Of a stretch of DNA of 64,000 bases, positions 9,102-18,615 are shown piece after piece; positions within the stretch are counted from its first letter, which is position 1; every line of letters begins with the position of its first letter. This stretch comes from Rhizobium cauense (GTDB taxonomy: Bacteria; Pseudomonadota; Alphaproteobacteria; Rhizobiales; Rhizobiaceae). The notes below the pieces were generated by a model. That model saw only the letters and a program-made list of their open reading frames with translations. It searched no databases and had not been told where the DNA came from. Location of the stretch: NCBI RefSeq assembly GCF_019511525.1, contig NZ_JAEUAT010000001.1, positions 1 to 64,000 of the forward strand. Reading direction: 5' to 3'. The translations under genes and the position numbers were made by a program.

Positions 9102-9352
9102 CCCGATAGGCTCCTGGCATTGGCGATGAACGGTACGAAATCCGGGCGCTTACAGCCTGTTCGGCACGGATCTCGCTGAGGCGGCATCTCAGAAACGGGC
9201 ACGGATGCCCATTCGTCACCGACAAGCTGACAGCAAATGCTTGCGCGAAGCTGGCATGAAAAAGCTCGGGTTTGCAGGGGCAACCATCAGCCTCACGCAA
9301 GCCAGCAGCCCTATCCCTTGGGTTGAAAATAACGATCAGGTTTGGACTGACG

Positions 9353-10225
9353 ATGAATATCATTATCGGATTTGTGATTACCTGCGGCTGCATCATCGGC
9401 AGCTTCATGGCAATGGGCGGCCATGTGGAGGCGCTTTGGCAGCCTTTCGAGCTCGTCATCATCGGCGGTGCGGGCCTCGGCAGCTTCGTCATGGGCAACC
9501 CGATGAAGGTGGTGAAGGATTCGGGTAAAGCGCTCGGTGAGGCGTTCAAGCACACGGTCCCGAAGGAACGGAATTATCTTGATACGCTCGGCGTTCTCTA
9601 TTCGCTAATGCGCGACCTGCGCACGAAGTCGCGTAACGAGATCGAAGCCCACATCGACAATCCGGCCGAATCCTCGATCTTCCAGTCCGCTCCGACGATC
9701 CTCAAGAACAAGGAGCTGACGGCATTCATCTGTGACTACGTCCGCCTGATCATCATCGGCAATGCCCGCTCGCATGAGATCGAGGCTTTGATGGACGAAG
9801 AGATCAACACGATCCTCCACGACAAGATGAAGCCCTATCACGCTATCCAGACGATGGGCGACGCCTTTCCGGCGATCGGTATCGTCGCGGCCGTTCTCGG
9901 CGTCATCAAGGCCATGGCGCACATCAACGATTCGCCTGAGGTTCTGGGCCACCTGATCGGCTCGGCGCTCGTCGGCACTTTCCTCGGCATTCTCCTGTCC
10001 TATTGCGTGTGCTCTCCGATCGTCTCCCAGATCAAGATCGTCCGCACCAAGCAGCATCGCCTCTATGTCATCGTCAAGCAGACGCTGCTTGCATACATGA
10101 ACGGCTCCGTGCCGCAGGTCGCGCTGGAGTACGGCCGCAAGACGATCTCGGCTTACGAGCGTCCTTCGATCGACGCCGTCGAGCAGGAAATGATGAACCC
10201 CGGCGGCGAGAACAAGGCGGCGTAA
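9353..10225 (+). CDS. motA: Flagellar stator subunit MotA
   Basis: MotA forms the proton-conducting stator with MotB and drives the C ring. The start is set at the ATG giving [18 protein letters not shown], the canonical MotA N-terminus. The frame is open further upstream but without family similarity. The 290-residue product has four membrane helices (about 3-20, 32-50, 170-190, 200-222) and the cytoplasmic loop with the charged residues that contact FliG. The [16 protein letters not shown] block holds the functionally important prolines. motB is not in the window. The gene is followed six bases later by fliM. Confidence 0.96.
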   Translation: MNIIIGFVITCGCIIGSFMAMGGHVEALWQPFELVIIGGAGLGSFVMGNPMKVVKDSGKALGEAFKHTVPKERNYLDTLGVLYSLMRDLRTKSRNEIEAHIDNPAESSIFQSAPTILKNKELTAFICDYVRLIIIGNARSHEIEALMDEEINTILHDKMKPYHAIQTMGDAFPAIGIVAAVLGVIKAMAHINDSPEVLGHLIGSALVGTFLGILLSYCVCSPIVSQIKIVRTKQHRLYVIVKQTLLAYMNGSVPQVALEYGRKTISAYERPSIDAVEQEMMNPGGENKAA

Positions 10226-10231
10226 ACGGAC

Positions 10232-11170
10232 ATGAACGCTCTCCTCAAGAAACCCCTGATGGACGAAGCCCTTCTTGCCAAGCTGACCGGAAGGCTCGGC
10301 GACAAGGCCACAATCGAGAAAATCTGCGCTGCATTAGGCGATGTCTACACGGTCTTCCTGCCCGACATCATCAAAAGCGAGACCAATCTCGACGTCGAGA
10401 TCACCTATCTCGGCTGTGACAACGGGCATAAGAACGACCTTGTCGCCGATCGCGGCGGCAATACGACACTGGTCGATGCGACGCTCCGGAACTGGTCACC
10501 GAACATCACGTTCGCCTGCGGCAACAGCTTCGTCATCACGCTCATGGAGCATCTCCTCGGCGCTTCCGCCGAGACCGTCGAACAGCCGGCTGACCGTCTG
10601 CTTTCCGTGATCGAGCTTGAGCTGGCGGTCATGGTCTTCGACAAGATCGCGAACGTTCTTCGTTCGGCAGTGAACGCGCCTGGCGGCTTCGAACCGGCCA
10701 TGGAGCCTCCGCACGCTTTTGAAACGCGCGCCAAGCCGGCCGAGGACAAGCCCGACGAATTTGCAGCCGCAATCAACATGTCGATCACGCTGTCCGGCAT
10801 CACTTCTGACTTCTCGGTCATCGTTCCCCAGGCAGCTTTGCTCAAGACGACCGTGACGGCTCCCAAGGCCAAGGGACAATCGTCGAAGTCGTCCGAATGG
10901 AGCGATCAGCTCAGCGAGCAGGTGCGTCGGTCGCAGGTCACGCTCGACGCCAAGATCCGCCTGCAGGACCTGACACTCAGAACGATTTCAAAGCTTGCCG
11001 CCGGCGACGTCATTCCTTTCTACGACAGCGGCGACGTTCGCGTCGAAGTCAGCGCCAACAGCAAGGAATTGTATATTTGCGAGTTCGGACGCTCGGGCGA
11101 GAACTACACCGTCCGTGTGAAGGATACGATTAACTCGGATGACGAACTCATCCGCCACTTGATGAATTAG
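10232..11170 (+). CDS. fliM: Flagellar motor switch protein FliM
   Basis: FliM is the C-ring protein that binds phosphorylated CheY and switches rotation. The 312-residue product is shorter and more divergent than the enterobacterial protein, as in other rhizobia. The CheC-like middle domain spans about 40-210. The C-terminal SpoA domain (about 235-308) shows [20 protein letters not shown]. The N-terminal CheY-binding peptide of enteric FliM is not obvious. It lies between motA (6-base gap) and fliN (64-base gap) and acts with CheY2 encoded at 19167-19556. Confidence 0.9.
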   Translation: MNALLKKPLMDEALLAKLTGRLGDKATIEKICAALGDVYTVFLPDIIKSETNLDVEITYLGCDNGHKNDLVADRGGNTTLVDATLRNWSPNITFACGNSFVITLMEHLLGASAETVEQPADRLLSVIELELAVMVFDKIANVLRSAVNAPGGFEPAMEPPHAFETRAKPAEDKPDEFAAAINMSITLSGITSDFSVIVPQAALLKTTVTAPKAKGQSSKSSEWSDQLSEQVRRSQVTLDAKIRLQDLTLRTISKLAAGDVIPFYDSGDVRVEVSANSKELYICEFGRSGENYTVRVKDTINSDDELIRHLMN

Positions 11171-11234
11171 CCCATTTTCCAACCTGGCGGCCGCACGGCA
11201 GCTTGAGGCAAGTTTCAACTGGAATAGTGATTTC

Positions 11235-11816
11235 ATGGCGACGAAGAAGACACCAAAGAACAGCGACCTTTCAATGGAGCTCCCCGGCAACGAGGCCGAG
11301 CTCGACCAGGCCATCGACGACCTGCGCGGCGTTCTGAAGACCGACGCGGAAGGTGGTCTGCCTGAATTCGAGGCCGACGCCGATGCCGGTGCCTTCAGCG
11401 GCAGCACCGATCTGTCGACGTTTGGCGACTTTGGCGACGCGACCGAGGAAACGAGCTTCGGCGGCGATTTCGGCGCGACTTCCGACTTCGGCGGTTCGTC
11501 TGACTTCGGCGCAACCACATTCGATGCCGCTTCCGAGCCGGCACCGCTTGGCAGCGCCATGCAGTCGAACCTCGATCTTATCATGGACATCCCGATCGAC
11601 GTCCAGATCATGCTCGGCAGCAGCCGCATGCAGGTTGCCGGCCTGATGAACCTGAACGAAGGCGCAACCATTGCGCTCGACAAGAAGATCGGCGAACCCG
11701 TCGAGATCATGGTGAACGGCCGCAAGATAGCGCGCGGCGAGATCACTGTTCTTGAAAACGACGACACCCGTTTCGGCGTCAAGCTGATAGAAGTTTTGAG
11801 TACCAAAAGAGCCTGA
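11235..11816 (+). CDS. fliN: Flagellar motor switch protein FliN with a repeat-rich N-terminus
   Basis: FliN forms the lower C ring with FliM. The C-terminal SpoA domain (about 108-190) is canonical: [20 protein letters not shown], then [20 protein letters not shown] and [10 protein letters not shown]. The first 105 residues are an acidic, low-complexity extension with Phe-Gly/Asp repeats ([23 protein letters not shown]). At 193 residues the protein is about 55 residues longer than enteric FliN. The gene has its own 64-base leader after fliM and is followed by fliG. Confidence 0.93.
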   Translation: MATKKTPKNSDLSMELPGNEAELDQAIDDLRGVLKTDAEGGLPEFEADADAGAFSGSTDLSTFGDFGDATEETSFGGDFGATSDFGGSSDFGATTFDAASEPAPLGSAMQSNLDLIMDIPIDVQIMLGSSRMQVAGLMNLNEGATIALDKKIGEPVEIMVNGRKIARGEITVLENDDTRFGVKLIEVLSTKRA

Positions 11817-11845
11817 TCCCGGTGCAGGGACGGAGAGGTTAGACC

Positions 11846-12886
11846 ATGATGGACTTTGACGATTTCGGCGGCGCTCTAGCCGAGAAACCGTTGACCCAGG
11901 CTGAAAAGGCAGCGGCCGTTCTCCTCGCTATGGGGAAAGGGGTCGCTGGCAGGCTGCTGAAGTATTTCACACAGGCCGAGTTGCAGACGATCATCGGATC
12001 GGCGCAAACCTTGCGCGCCATTCCGCCGGACGAACTGCTTGGCCTCGTCGCCGAGTTCGAGGATCTGTTCACCGAAGGCGCGGGTCTCATGGACAACGCC
12101 AAGGCGATCGAGAGCATTCTCGAAGAAGGCCTGACGCCCGACGAAGTCGACAGCCTGCTTGGCCGCCGCACCACCTTCCAGGCCTACGAGACCTCCATCT
12201 GGGACCGCCTCGGCGAAGGCGACCCGGCCTTCATCGGCAAGTTCCTGCTGCGCGAGCACCCGCAGACTGTTGCCTACATCCTGTCCATGATGCCCTCCTC
12301 GTTCGGCGCCAAGGTCCTGATGCAGATCCCGGACGGTCGCCGCGCTGACATCATGAACCGAACCGTCAACCTCAAGTCCGTCAGCCCCAAGGCCGCGCAG
12401 ATCATCGAGAAGCAGGTTGTGAGCCTGCTGGCCGAGATCGACGCCGAGAAGAACTCGATCGGTTCGACGAAGGTTGCGGAGCTGATGAACGAGATGGACA
12501 AGCCGCAGGTCGATACCCTGCTCACGTCGCTCGAATCGATCAGCCGCGAATCGGTCAACAAGGTGCGCCCGAAGATCTTCCTCTTCGACGACCTCATGCT
12601 CATGCCGCAGCGCAGCCGCGTCATGCTGCTGAACGATATCTCGGCGGATATCCTCACAATGGCCCTGCGTGGTTCGGCTGCCGAAATGCGCGAGGCCGTA
12701 TTGGCCTCGATCAGCCCGCGTCAGCGCCGCATGATCGAATCGGACCTGCAGAGCGGAACGGCCGGCATCAACCCGCGCGAGATCGCCATTGCGCGGCGCG
12801 CGATCGCCCAGGAAGCGATTCGCCTCTCAAACTCCGGTCAGATCCAGCTCAAGGAGACCGAAGGCGAGGGCGCGGCAGCGGCCTAA
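11846..12886 (+). CDS. fliG: Flagellar motor switch protein FliG
   Basis: FliG couples the MS ring (FliF) to the C ring and receives torque from MotA. The 346-residue product has the three armadillo-like domains. Family signatures are LTQAEKAAAVLLAMGKGVAG near the N-terminus, EHPQTVAYILSMMP (about 134-147, the EHPQ motif of the middle domain) and the C-terminal torque helix with RGSAAEMREAVLASISPRQR. The start at 11846 gives MMDFDDFGGALAEKPL. It is the last gene before a terminator-like hairpin at 12969-12996. Confidence 0.96.
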   Translation: MMDFDDFGGALAEKPLTQAEKAAAVLLAMGKGVAGRLLKYFTQAELQTIIGSAQTLRAIPPDELLGLVAEFEDLFTEGAGLMDNAKAIESILEEGLTPDEVDSLLGRRTTFQAYETSIWDRLGEGDPAFIGKFLLREHPQTVAYILSMMPSSFGAKVLMQIPDGRRADIMNRTVNLKSVSPKAAQIIEKQVVSLLAEIDAEKNSIGSTKVAELMNEMDKPQVDTLLTSLESISRESVNKVRPKIFLFDDLMLMPQRSRVMLLNDISADILTMALRGSAAEMREAVLASISPRQRRMIESDLQSGTAGINPREIAIARRAIAQEAIRLSNSGQIQLKETEGEGAAAA

Positions 12887-12968
12887 GCCGTTGTTCTTGT
12901 GCACGACACGCCTCCTCCCCGCGGCTGCGGTTGATCGCCGCCGCAAAAGGGAGATACCCTTCCGGAAA

Positions 12969-12996
12969 GGCCGCGCCTGACGCGGCCATTTCTTTT
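12969..12996 (+). terminator. Terminator-like hairpin between fliG and flhB
   Basis: A GC-only 7-base stem (12969-12975 with 12981-12987) and 5-base loop are followed by ATTTCTTTT. It lies 18 bases before the flhB start and just upstream of its Shine-Dalgarno. It should end motA-fliG transcripts at least in part. flhB then needs read-through or its own promoter. Confidence 0.65.
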
Positions 12997-13013
12997 GATG
13001 GAGGGTCTCGGCC

Positions 13014-14093
13014 TTGGCCGACGAGGATAAGGACAGCAAAACAGAAGACCCGACAGCGAAAAAGAAAACCGACGCTGCCGAGAAAGGTAACACCCCGTTT
13101 TCGCGGGAGGTGCCGCTCTTTGCCACCGTTCTTGCCACCTTCGTCTATGTCATCTTCTTTCTGCCGAGCGGGTTCGCCAAGACCGGCGAGGCGCTGAAGG
13201 ACATTTTCGAGCAACCCGACCAGTGGAAAATCGAAACTGGGCCGGATGTTCTTTCGCTCTTCGTTCACCTCGCCTGGGTTTCCGCCGCGCTGCTGGCCCC
13301 AGCCTTCATCCTGTTCATGGCGTTCGGCGTCGCTGCGTCCATCTCACAGAACCTACCGACCCCTGTGCTCGAGCGGATACGCCCCCAGTTTTCCCGGATT
13401 TCACCCGCCAAGGGGTGGTCGCGGCTGTTCAGCCTGCCTGGTCTCATCGAATTCGGGAAGTCGATGACGAAGATCGTGATCGTCGGTGTCGTGATGTTCT
13501 TTGCGCTGAAGAGTGAATACTTCAACGCAATCGACGCGATGTTTTCCGATCCGCAAACGATCTTCACGCGCATGATGACCTCGATGCAGAAGATCACGAT
13601 CGTCGTTCTCATTGCCACCGCCGTTGTCGCGATCGCCGACTTCTTCTGGACGCGCTACCACTGGTTCACCGAGCTGAAGATGACGCGGCACGAGGTCAAG
13701 GAAGAAAACAAGCAGTCGCAGGGCGACCCCTTCGTCAAGAGCCGCCAGCGCTCACTCATGCGCGACCGCGCCCGTCGCCGCATGATGGCGAACGTCGATC
13801 GCGCGACACTTGTCATCGCCAATCCGACGCACTTCGCCGTCGCCCTGCGCTACGTGCGCGAGGAAAACGACGCACCCGTCGTTGTCGCCAAGGGACAGGA
13901 CCTTATTGCGTTGAAAATCAGAGAGATCGCGGAAAAGAACGGCATTCCCGTTTTCGAGGACCCGCCTCTCGCCCGCTCCATGTTTGCGCAAGTCTCGGTC
14001 GATAGTGTCATACCGTCTGTATTCTATAAGGCAGTCGCGGAACTCATTCATCGGGTTTACGCGACGCAAGCCAAGAACAAACGGGTAAGATAG
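13014..14093 (+). CDS. flhB: Flagellar export switch protein FlhB
   Basis: FlhB is the export-gate component that switches from rod/hook to filament substrates by self-cleavage. The start is a TTG at 13014 preceded by GGAGGG (13001-13006). It gives [17 protein letters not shown], the expected charged FlhB N-terminus, and no suitable ATG lies nearby. Four membrane helices follow (about 30-52, 84-106, 143-162, 183-205). The cytoplasmic domain contains the autocleavage motif NPTH (about 264-267) in a [14 protein letters not shown] context. Length 359 residues is normal. It is followed after 4 bases by a 146-aa unknown. Confidence 0.96.
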   Translation: MADEDKDSKTEDPTAKKKTDAAEKGNTPFSREVPLFATVLATFVYVIFFLPSGFAKTGEALKDIFEQPDQWKIETGPDVLSLFVHLAWVSAALLAPAFILFMAFGVAASISQNLPTPVLERIRPQFSRISPAKGWSRLFSLPGLIEFGKSMTKIVIVGVVMFFALKSEYFNAIDAMFSDPQTIFTRMMTSMQKITIVVLIATAVVAIADFFWTRYHWFTELKMTRHEVKEENKQSQGDPFVKSRQRSLMRDRARRRMMANVDRATLVIANPTHFAVALRYVREENDAPVVVAKGQDLIALKIREIAEKNGIPVFEDPPLARSMFAQVSVDSVIPSVFYKAVAELIHRVYATQAKNKRVR

Positions 14094-14097
14094 CCGA

Positions 14098-14538
14098 ATG
14101 AAAAAATGCCCCTACTCTACCCAGCGTGAAAAAATCCTTGCTGAAGCAATCAGCCCCGTAGCCACGGAATTGCGGCTTCTGGACGCTTCGGACCTCATCT
14201 CACTTCTGCGCTTCGAGTACTACGGCAATCTTTCCGATCTGGTATCGTCTGCCGCCGAGCTTTTCTTCCATCCTGGCACGGTCAATTTCGGCCATGGCGG
14301 CAGCTACACACTTGAGTGGGGCGGCAAACCTGAAGTGGTGATCGATCTTGAAATCAAGCCGCGCGGCGTGACCGTCTATGCACAGCTCACGCTCGCCGAA
14401 GAGCACGCAGGCATTGAGATCAACCACATCGCCTTCCAGAACCCGTCAGCGGATCCGGACGAAAACACCGCTTTCCTCGAGCAGAGCCTGCGCGACGCGC
14501 GCTTCACCGTTGAGCCCTTGCAGGCCTTGGCGGGCTAG
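14098..14538 (+). CDS. Uncharacterised protein downstream of flhB
   Basis: No named family was recognised. The 146-residue product is soluble, acidic and Cys-poor, with no signal peptide or membrane helix. It has an N-terminal helical part (about 10-55) and a beta-rich core (about 60-125) with GGSYTLEWGGKPEVVIDLEI. It starts four bases after the flhB stop, so it is almost certainly co-transcribed and may serve flagellar export or motor function. It converges with visR, whose stop is 18 bases away. Confidence 0.8.
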   Translation: MKKCPYSTQREKILAEAISPVATELRLLDASDLISLLRFEYYGNLSDLVSSAAELFFHPGTVNFGHGGSYTLEWGGKPEVVIDLEIKPRGVTVYAQLTLAEEHAGIEINHIAFQNPSADPDENTAFLEQSLRDARFTVEPLQALAG

Positions 14539-14556
14539 GACGTCGAACTTTTCCGC

Positions 14557-15303
14557 TCAGCTGATGTAGCCGAGGCGAATGGCCTTGGCGATTGCCTGGA
14601 TACGGTTGACCGAATCCAGCTTGATGGTCGCCGAGCCGAGATAGGCGTTGACGGTGTGCACGGAAAGGCCGAGCTTTTCGGCGATTTCTTCGCTGATACG
14701 GCCATCGCCGGCGAGCTGCAGGCAGGCAATCTCGCGTTCACTGAGCGCCTCGGCCGCCGCGACACGGCGCTCGTCGAGCGACAGCAGGTCGATCATGATC
14801 TGACAGGACCTAGCATGGAGCTCGACGATCATATCGCTTGCCGGCTCCAGATCGTCGCCGGTGAAAATGACGAAGCCGTTGCCGACTGCGCCGAGACGCA
14901 CCGGAAACGCCATGCCGGAAAACGGGACAAGGCCACCCTGCAGGCGCGTCATGAATGGCGCGATGCCGGAAGGACCGGGCGCTGCGCGATCGAGCCCACC
15001 GGCCCAGACGATTGGCAGAAGCGACTTCTCGATATGGTCGAGCAACGCTTCGCCATGCGCGTCAACGAAAGCCTTGCTGAAGCCACTGTTCGAGGGGCCC
15101 CAGTTTTCCAGTTCGCAAACCAAACGCTGTTTCGCCGGCACGCCCGCGCCGCTGATCCTGTAGACCGCGAAGTTCTGGGCATCGGCGAGCTTCTGCATGC
15201 CGATCAGGCGGGGGAACAGGTCGGACCGGCTCGTCACCTTGTTGGCCCGCACGGTGCGCATCGGTTGTGGATTTCCTAGCGACCTGCCGGATGGCTGCCC
15301 CAT
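14557..15303 (-). CDS. visR: LuxR-type flagellar master regulator VisR
   Basis: In S. meliloti VisN and VisR act together as the top regulators of flagellar, motility and chemotaxis genes. The 248-residue product has a ligand-binding-like N-terminal domain (about 30-170) and a LuxR-type HTH at about 180-245, with LSEREIACLQLAGDGRISEE and the recognition helix region LGLSVHTVNAYLGSATIKL. The ATG at 15303 is preceded by GGGGGACGG. It lies 12 bases after visN in a two-gene operon. The ligand, if any, is unknown. Confidence 0.93.
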   Translation of the reverse strand: MGQPSGRSLGNPQPMRTVRANKVTSRSDLFPRLIGMQKLADAQNFAVYRISGAGVPAKQRLVCELENWGPSNSGFSKAFVDAHGEALLDHIEKSLLPIVWAGGLDRAAPGPSGIAPFMTRLQGGLVPFSGMAFPVRLGAVGNGFVIFTGDDLEPASDMIVELHARSCQIMIDLLSLDERRVAAAEALSEREIACLQLAGDGRISEEIAEKLGLSVHTVNAYLGSATIKLDSVNRIQAIAKAIRLGYIS

Positions 15304-15315
15304 AACGCCGTCCCC

Positions 15316-16062
15316 CTAGACGAGATTGTTCCGGACCGCGAACGCGATGGCCTCAGAACGAGTTTTCGTAGCCGTCTTTCGCATGACGCTGGTGATGTAG
15401 TTGTTGATGGTATTGCGGGAGATGCCGAGGATCATCGCAATTTCGTCACTCGTCTTGCCTTCCGCGATCCAGAAGAGGCATTCAAGCTCCCGATCCGTCA
15501 GCTCAAAGTCCCGATCGGTCTTTGTACCGCCGCATTGAAGGAAGCTTGCAAAATACGCCGCCAGCAGCCCGACGTCCCGCAGCCGCTCCTGCGACAGGAT
15601 GAAACCGTCGTCAAAAAGGAACATCAGGGCAAGGCGTGATCGGCCGATGTTGAACATCAGGGAACAATACTGACGACTGGCGCCATCAGGTGCGTCTGCC
15701 GTCTCTGGCAGGAGAGCAAAATGCGGCTGGAAGAGCTGCATGCATTTTTCGAGTTCCGTCGCGCGCGCGAAACCACCGACGAAAGTATGCGCAAGGTTGG
15801 TGACAAGATCGAACGGCCAGTCCGACGACACCACGAAGTCTAGTCCCGCCTCCTGCACAAGATCCGCCCGGGCTAGAAGATAGTGCGACGCGCCGACATA
15901 GTCTGTCAGGGCCCGCAGCCCTGGCTGCAACCTTCCCGTGCTCGAAGTCTCGCACAGCTGAGCGATGAGTTCCTCTCGTGACGAGAGGTTCGCGGCCGCT
16001 ATACCAACGAAGTTTGCCGTCTGTGTGTCGCTCTTAAGAGCCTGCAATATATGCAAATCCAT
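15316..16062 (-). CDS. visN: LuxR-type flagellar master regulator VisN
   Basis: VisN is the partner of VisR. The ATG at 16062 is chosen because AGGA lies nine bases upstream. A TTG two codons earlier is possible. The 248-residue product has an N-terminal sensory domain and a LuxR HTH (about 178-240) with LTDRELECLFWIAEGKTSDE and ILGISRNTINNYITSVMRKT. It is expected to form a heterocomplex with VisR. The upstream gap contains an inverted repeat (16168-16206) that could be its operator. Confidence 0.92.
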   Translation of the reverse strand: MDLHILQALKSDTQTANFVGIAAANLSSREELIAQLCETSSTGRLQPGLRALTDYVGASHYLLARADLVQEAGLDFVVSSDWPFDLVTNLAHTFVGGFARATELEKCMQLFQPHFALLPETADAPDGASRQYCSLMFNIGRSRLALMFLFDDGFILSQERLRDVGLLAAYFASFLQCGGTKTDRDFELTDRELECLFWIAEGKTSDEIAMILGISRNTINNYITSVMRKTATKTRSEAIAFAVRNNLV

Positions 16063-16068
16063 AGGCAA

Positions 16069-16373
16069 AAATCCTGGCGGCTGGGAACCATCACAACAGA
16101 AGCTGGACCCGCGGGCTTCTGAACAAAAACACGACCTCCTCGCGAATCATCCAACTCTACGATACGTGATGTAAAGCGACATCTCCGAGTTCTGGGGATT
16201 TACATCGATCACGTTTCGTGCTGCGCCTTGCGCCGATTCGATCTTCTTTAACGCATTCTAAAATTTCGGTGATTCTAGACAGTCTGACAATACGATTCGC
16301 GTCAAGCGCGAGGTCAGTCCTGTGCACAAACTAAGCCTTGCCGAAGCGAGCTCCACCCGATCGCAGGCGGCCA
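16069..16373. promoter_or_regulatory. Gene-free visN promoter region
   Basis: This 305-base stretch lies between visN and the fliF terminator. It contains no convincing coding frame. The only clear element is the inverted repeat listed separately at 16168-16206. The part nearest fliF (about 16240-16320) is AT-richer than its surroundings. The visNR promoter must lie here, reading leftwards. Confidence 0.6.
16168..16206. promoter_or_regulatory. Inverted repeat upstream of visN, possible operator
   Basis: GATGTAAA (16168-16175) recurs inverted as TTTACATC (16199-16206). Looser pairing continues outward (GTGATG.../...ATCGATCAC). The centre is about 125 bases before the visN start. The spacing suits a dimeric regulator or two separate half-sites. 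The binding protein is unknown. Confidence 0.4.
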
Positions 16374-16404
16374 AAAGAAAAAGGGCCGGTCACCCGGCCC
16401 TTTC
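16374..16404 (-). terminator. Rho-independent terminator of the che-fliF operon
   Basis: A 7-base GC-only stem (16383-16389 with 16394-16400) and 4-base loop lie directly after the fliF stop. On the minus strand it is followed by TTTTTCTTTT, a strong intrinsic terminator for the icpA-to-fliF transcription unit. Confidence 0.88.
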
Positions 16405-18096
16405 TCATGCGGCGTTGTCGACCGCCCATTTCCTGAGGATTTTCGCTGCTCGCTCCTCGTTGATCTCGACCATTCGTGCCAGCTTGCGTTCCGGACCTTC
16501 CTTGACGCGACGGTTGAAGTTGCCATCGTCGTCGCCAAGGCTGAGCAGATCCTCGGTGCTGTCGAAGCCGAAGTCCGAGCCGAAGCCGTCCATAAGCGCG
16601 CCGCCCGCCCCCGCCCCTGCCCCCGGAGCGAAGTCCGGAAGTTCGAGACCGGCACTCTCCGGCGACGTGTCGCCGATGACCGCGGCACCACTGCCAGTCA
16701 TGCTGCGAACCATTGGGCGGACACCCATCCAGATCACCAGGAAGGCGACTGCAACAAAGGCAAGCGAGTTGATGATGCCGGCGAGGTTGCGGCTGAGCAT
16801 ATCCATGACCCGGATGCCGCTGCCCGTTTCCTCGAGGAGCTGGTTCTCCAGGAAGTTCATGGCCGTGACGGTCACGACATCGCCGCGATCGGTACTGATA
16901 CCTGCGGCCGAAGCCACGATCTTCTGCATCTCGGCGAGATAGGCATCGACCTTCGCCTGGTCGGCCGGCTCGCCAACCATCTGAGCAATCCGGCCCTTGT
17001 TGACGACGACGGCTACCGAAAGCTTTTCGATCTTGTAGCTGTTGCGTGTCGTCGCGGTCGTCTTGCTGTTGATCTCGTAGTTGGTCTGCTCTTCCTTCTT
17101 GTCAGACTTGTCCTGCGATTCCGGACCGGTCGGGCCGCCTGCGTCGGGAGCTGCCTGCGGAATGTTCTGCTCAACGGTCGTTGCATTGTCTGACTGCCTC
17201 TGCTGTGACTGAGAGGCTTCCTTGGTCGTGCGGATAGAGCGCTCAACCTTCGATTCGGGATCGAAGGTGGTTTCCTGAATCTGCTGGCTGTCGGTGTTCA
17301 GTTCGGCGTTGACGCTGGAACGGAAGTTATCCATGCCGAGGAAGGGTGCGAGCGCCTTGTCGATGTTGGATTCAACTTCGCCCTGGACGTTCTGGACGAT
17401 GTTCAGCGAACGGTTCAGCGAGCTGTTGCTTGCCTCGTCGCCCGAAGCAAGCAACTGGCCTGCCGAGTCGAGGATTGTCACGTCACCGACATCAAGGCCG
17501 GGGACGGCCGATGCAACAAGGTGACGGATCGAAGTCGCCGCGTTGCGGCCAGCCGCCGCACTCGCACGGATCATGACGGAAGCGGTGGGCTTCTGTTCGG
17601 CTTTGCGAAAGTTCCCGACCTCCGGCATGACGATGTGTACTCGCGCGGCCGAGATGCCTGATATCGACTGGATCGTGCGGCCGATCTCACCCTCGAGCGC
17701 ACGCACCCGCGTCACTTCCTGCATGAACGAGGTCAGGCCGAGCGAGCCGACGTTGTCGAAGAGTTCGTAGCCTGCATTGGCGCTGTTCGGCAGACCGCGC
17801 TCGGCGAGCAGGAGGCGTGCCTTTCCGGTCATGCCGGCGGGAACGGTGATGCTGGACCCGTCGCTTCCGACCTGAAAGCCGATATTGGCCTCGGCGAGCG
17901 CCATGCTGATTTGGTTCAAATCTGGCGTATCAAGCCCGACATAGAGTGTTTCCTGGGCCGGTTTATTGACCAGAAAGGCGGCTCCCAGGATGAGAGCGAT
18001 GGAAACGACACCCACGCCGGCCAACGCCAGCAAACGATTCCGTCCTAGCGAACTGAAGTTCTTAAAAATTTGAACTAATTGATTTAACAGATTCAT
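16405..18096 (-). CDS. fliF: Flagellar MS-ring protein FliF
   Basis: FliF forms the MS ring, the first flagellar structure assembled in the inner membrane. The 563-residue product has an N-terminal membrane helix (about 23-45), the ring-building domains RBM1-3 (about 48-330) with the typical VARVHIVMPE-like segment, and a Ser/Gln/Asp-rich linker (about 300-345). A second membrane helix at about 443-462 is followed by a C-terminal tail ending RAAKILRKWAVDN that binds FliG. It is the last gene of the chemotaxis operon, 109 bases after cheT, as in other rhizobia. Confidence 0.96.
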   Translation of the reverse strand: MNLLNQLVQIFKNFSSLGRNRLLALAGVGVVSIALILGAAFLVNKPAQETLYVGLDTPDLNQISMALAEANIGFQVGSDGSSITVPAGMTGKARLLLAERGLPNSANAGYELFDNVGSLGLTSFMQEVTRVRALEGEIGRTIQSISGISAARVHIVMPEVGNFRKAEQKPTASVMIRASAAAGRNAATSIRHLVASAVPGLDVGDVTILDSAGQLLASGDEASNSSLNRSLNIVQNVQGEVESNIDKALAPFLGMDNFRSSVNAELNTDSQQIQETTFDPESKVERSIRTTKEASQSQQRQSDNATTVEQNIPQAAPDAGGPTGPESQDKSDKKEEQTNYEINSKTTATTRNSYKIEKLSVAVVVNKGRIAQMVGEPADQAKVDAYLAEMQKIVASAAGISTDRGDVVTVTAMNFLENQLLEETGSGIRVMDMLSRNLAGIINSLAFVAVAFLVIWMGVRPMVRSMTGSGAAVIGDTSPESAGLELPDFAPGAGAGAGGALMDGFGSDFGFDSTEDLLSLGDDDGNFNRRVKEGPERKLARMVEINEERAAKILRKWAVDNAA

Positions 18097-18205
18097 TCTG
18101 TTCTCGCACGACCATCACAGACAAAGCAGGCTTATTGCCTCATTTCGACCGTAGTTGCCGAAACTTGCGCGAGCGTTTCGTAAGGACGTACGAGTAAAAA
18201 CAGGT

Positions 18206-18598
18206 TCAGAAGAAGTCGAAGTCTCCGGCCGCCTTCGCCAGAGGCTGCACATTTCCATAGCGGGCGTCACCGCCGAGCGCCCGCTGCATTTCACTGAGTT
18301 TCACAAGACTCAACGCAGTTGCGACATCGACTGCCCAATCCTGCGGAATCTCGCCCGTGATCGTGTCGATGAACTCGGCAAGACCGCGTGTCTTCTGTAC
18401 GGCAAGGTCAATTCCCTGCATGACTTTCATGCTTTCCGGCGAGTTCAGCAGTTCGGCACCGCCACCTACTTCGAGGAGCTGCGGCTCGATCCGCTCGATC
18501 AGATAGGCGACGTCATGCAATTCCTGGACGATGCGCATCAGCACATCGGGCAAGGCCTCGGCAGGCGACGGCTGCTCTGTCATTGCATTCACGGTCAT
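18206..18598 (-). CDS. cheT: CheT-like protein of the rhizobial che operon
   Basis: The 130-residue soluble acidic product occupies the position between cheD and fliF held by cheT (orf10) in S. meliloti, a gene important for chemotaxis there but of unclear biochemistry. It is mostly helical, with a segment VLMRIVQELHDVAYLIERIE (about 19-38) and a C-terminus rich in Gly/Asp/Phe ending DFDFF, which may be a short docking tail. The start at 18598 has GAGG upstream, and methionine 6 is an alternative. It begins 17 bases after cheD. Confidence 0.8.
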   Translation of the reverse strand: MTVNAMTEQPSPAEALPDVLMRIVQELHDVAYLIERIEPQLLEVGGGAELLNSPESMKVMQGIDLAVQKTRGLAEFIDTITGEIPQDWAVDVATALSLVKLSEMQRALGGDARYGNVQPLAKAAGDFDFF

Positions 18599-18615
18599 TA
18601 ATAAGGTCCTCGCCC

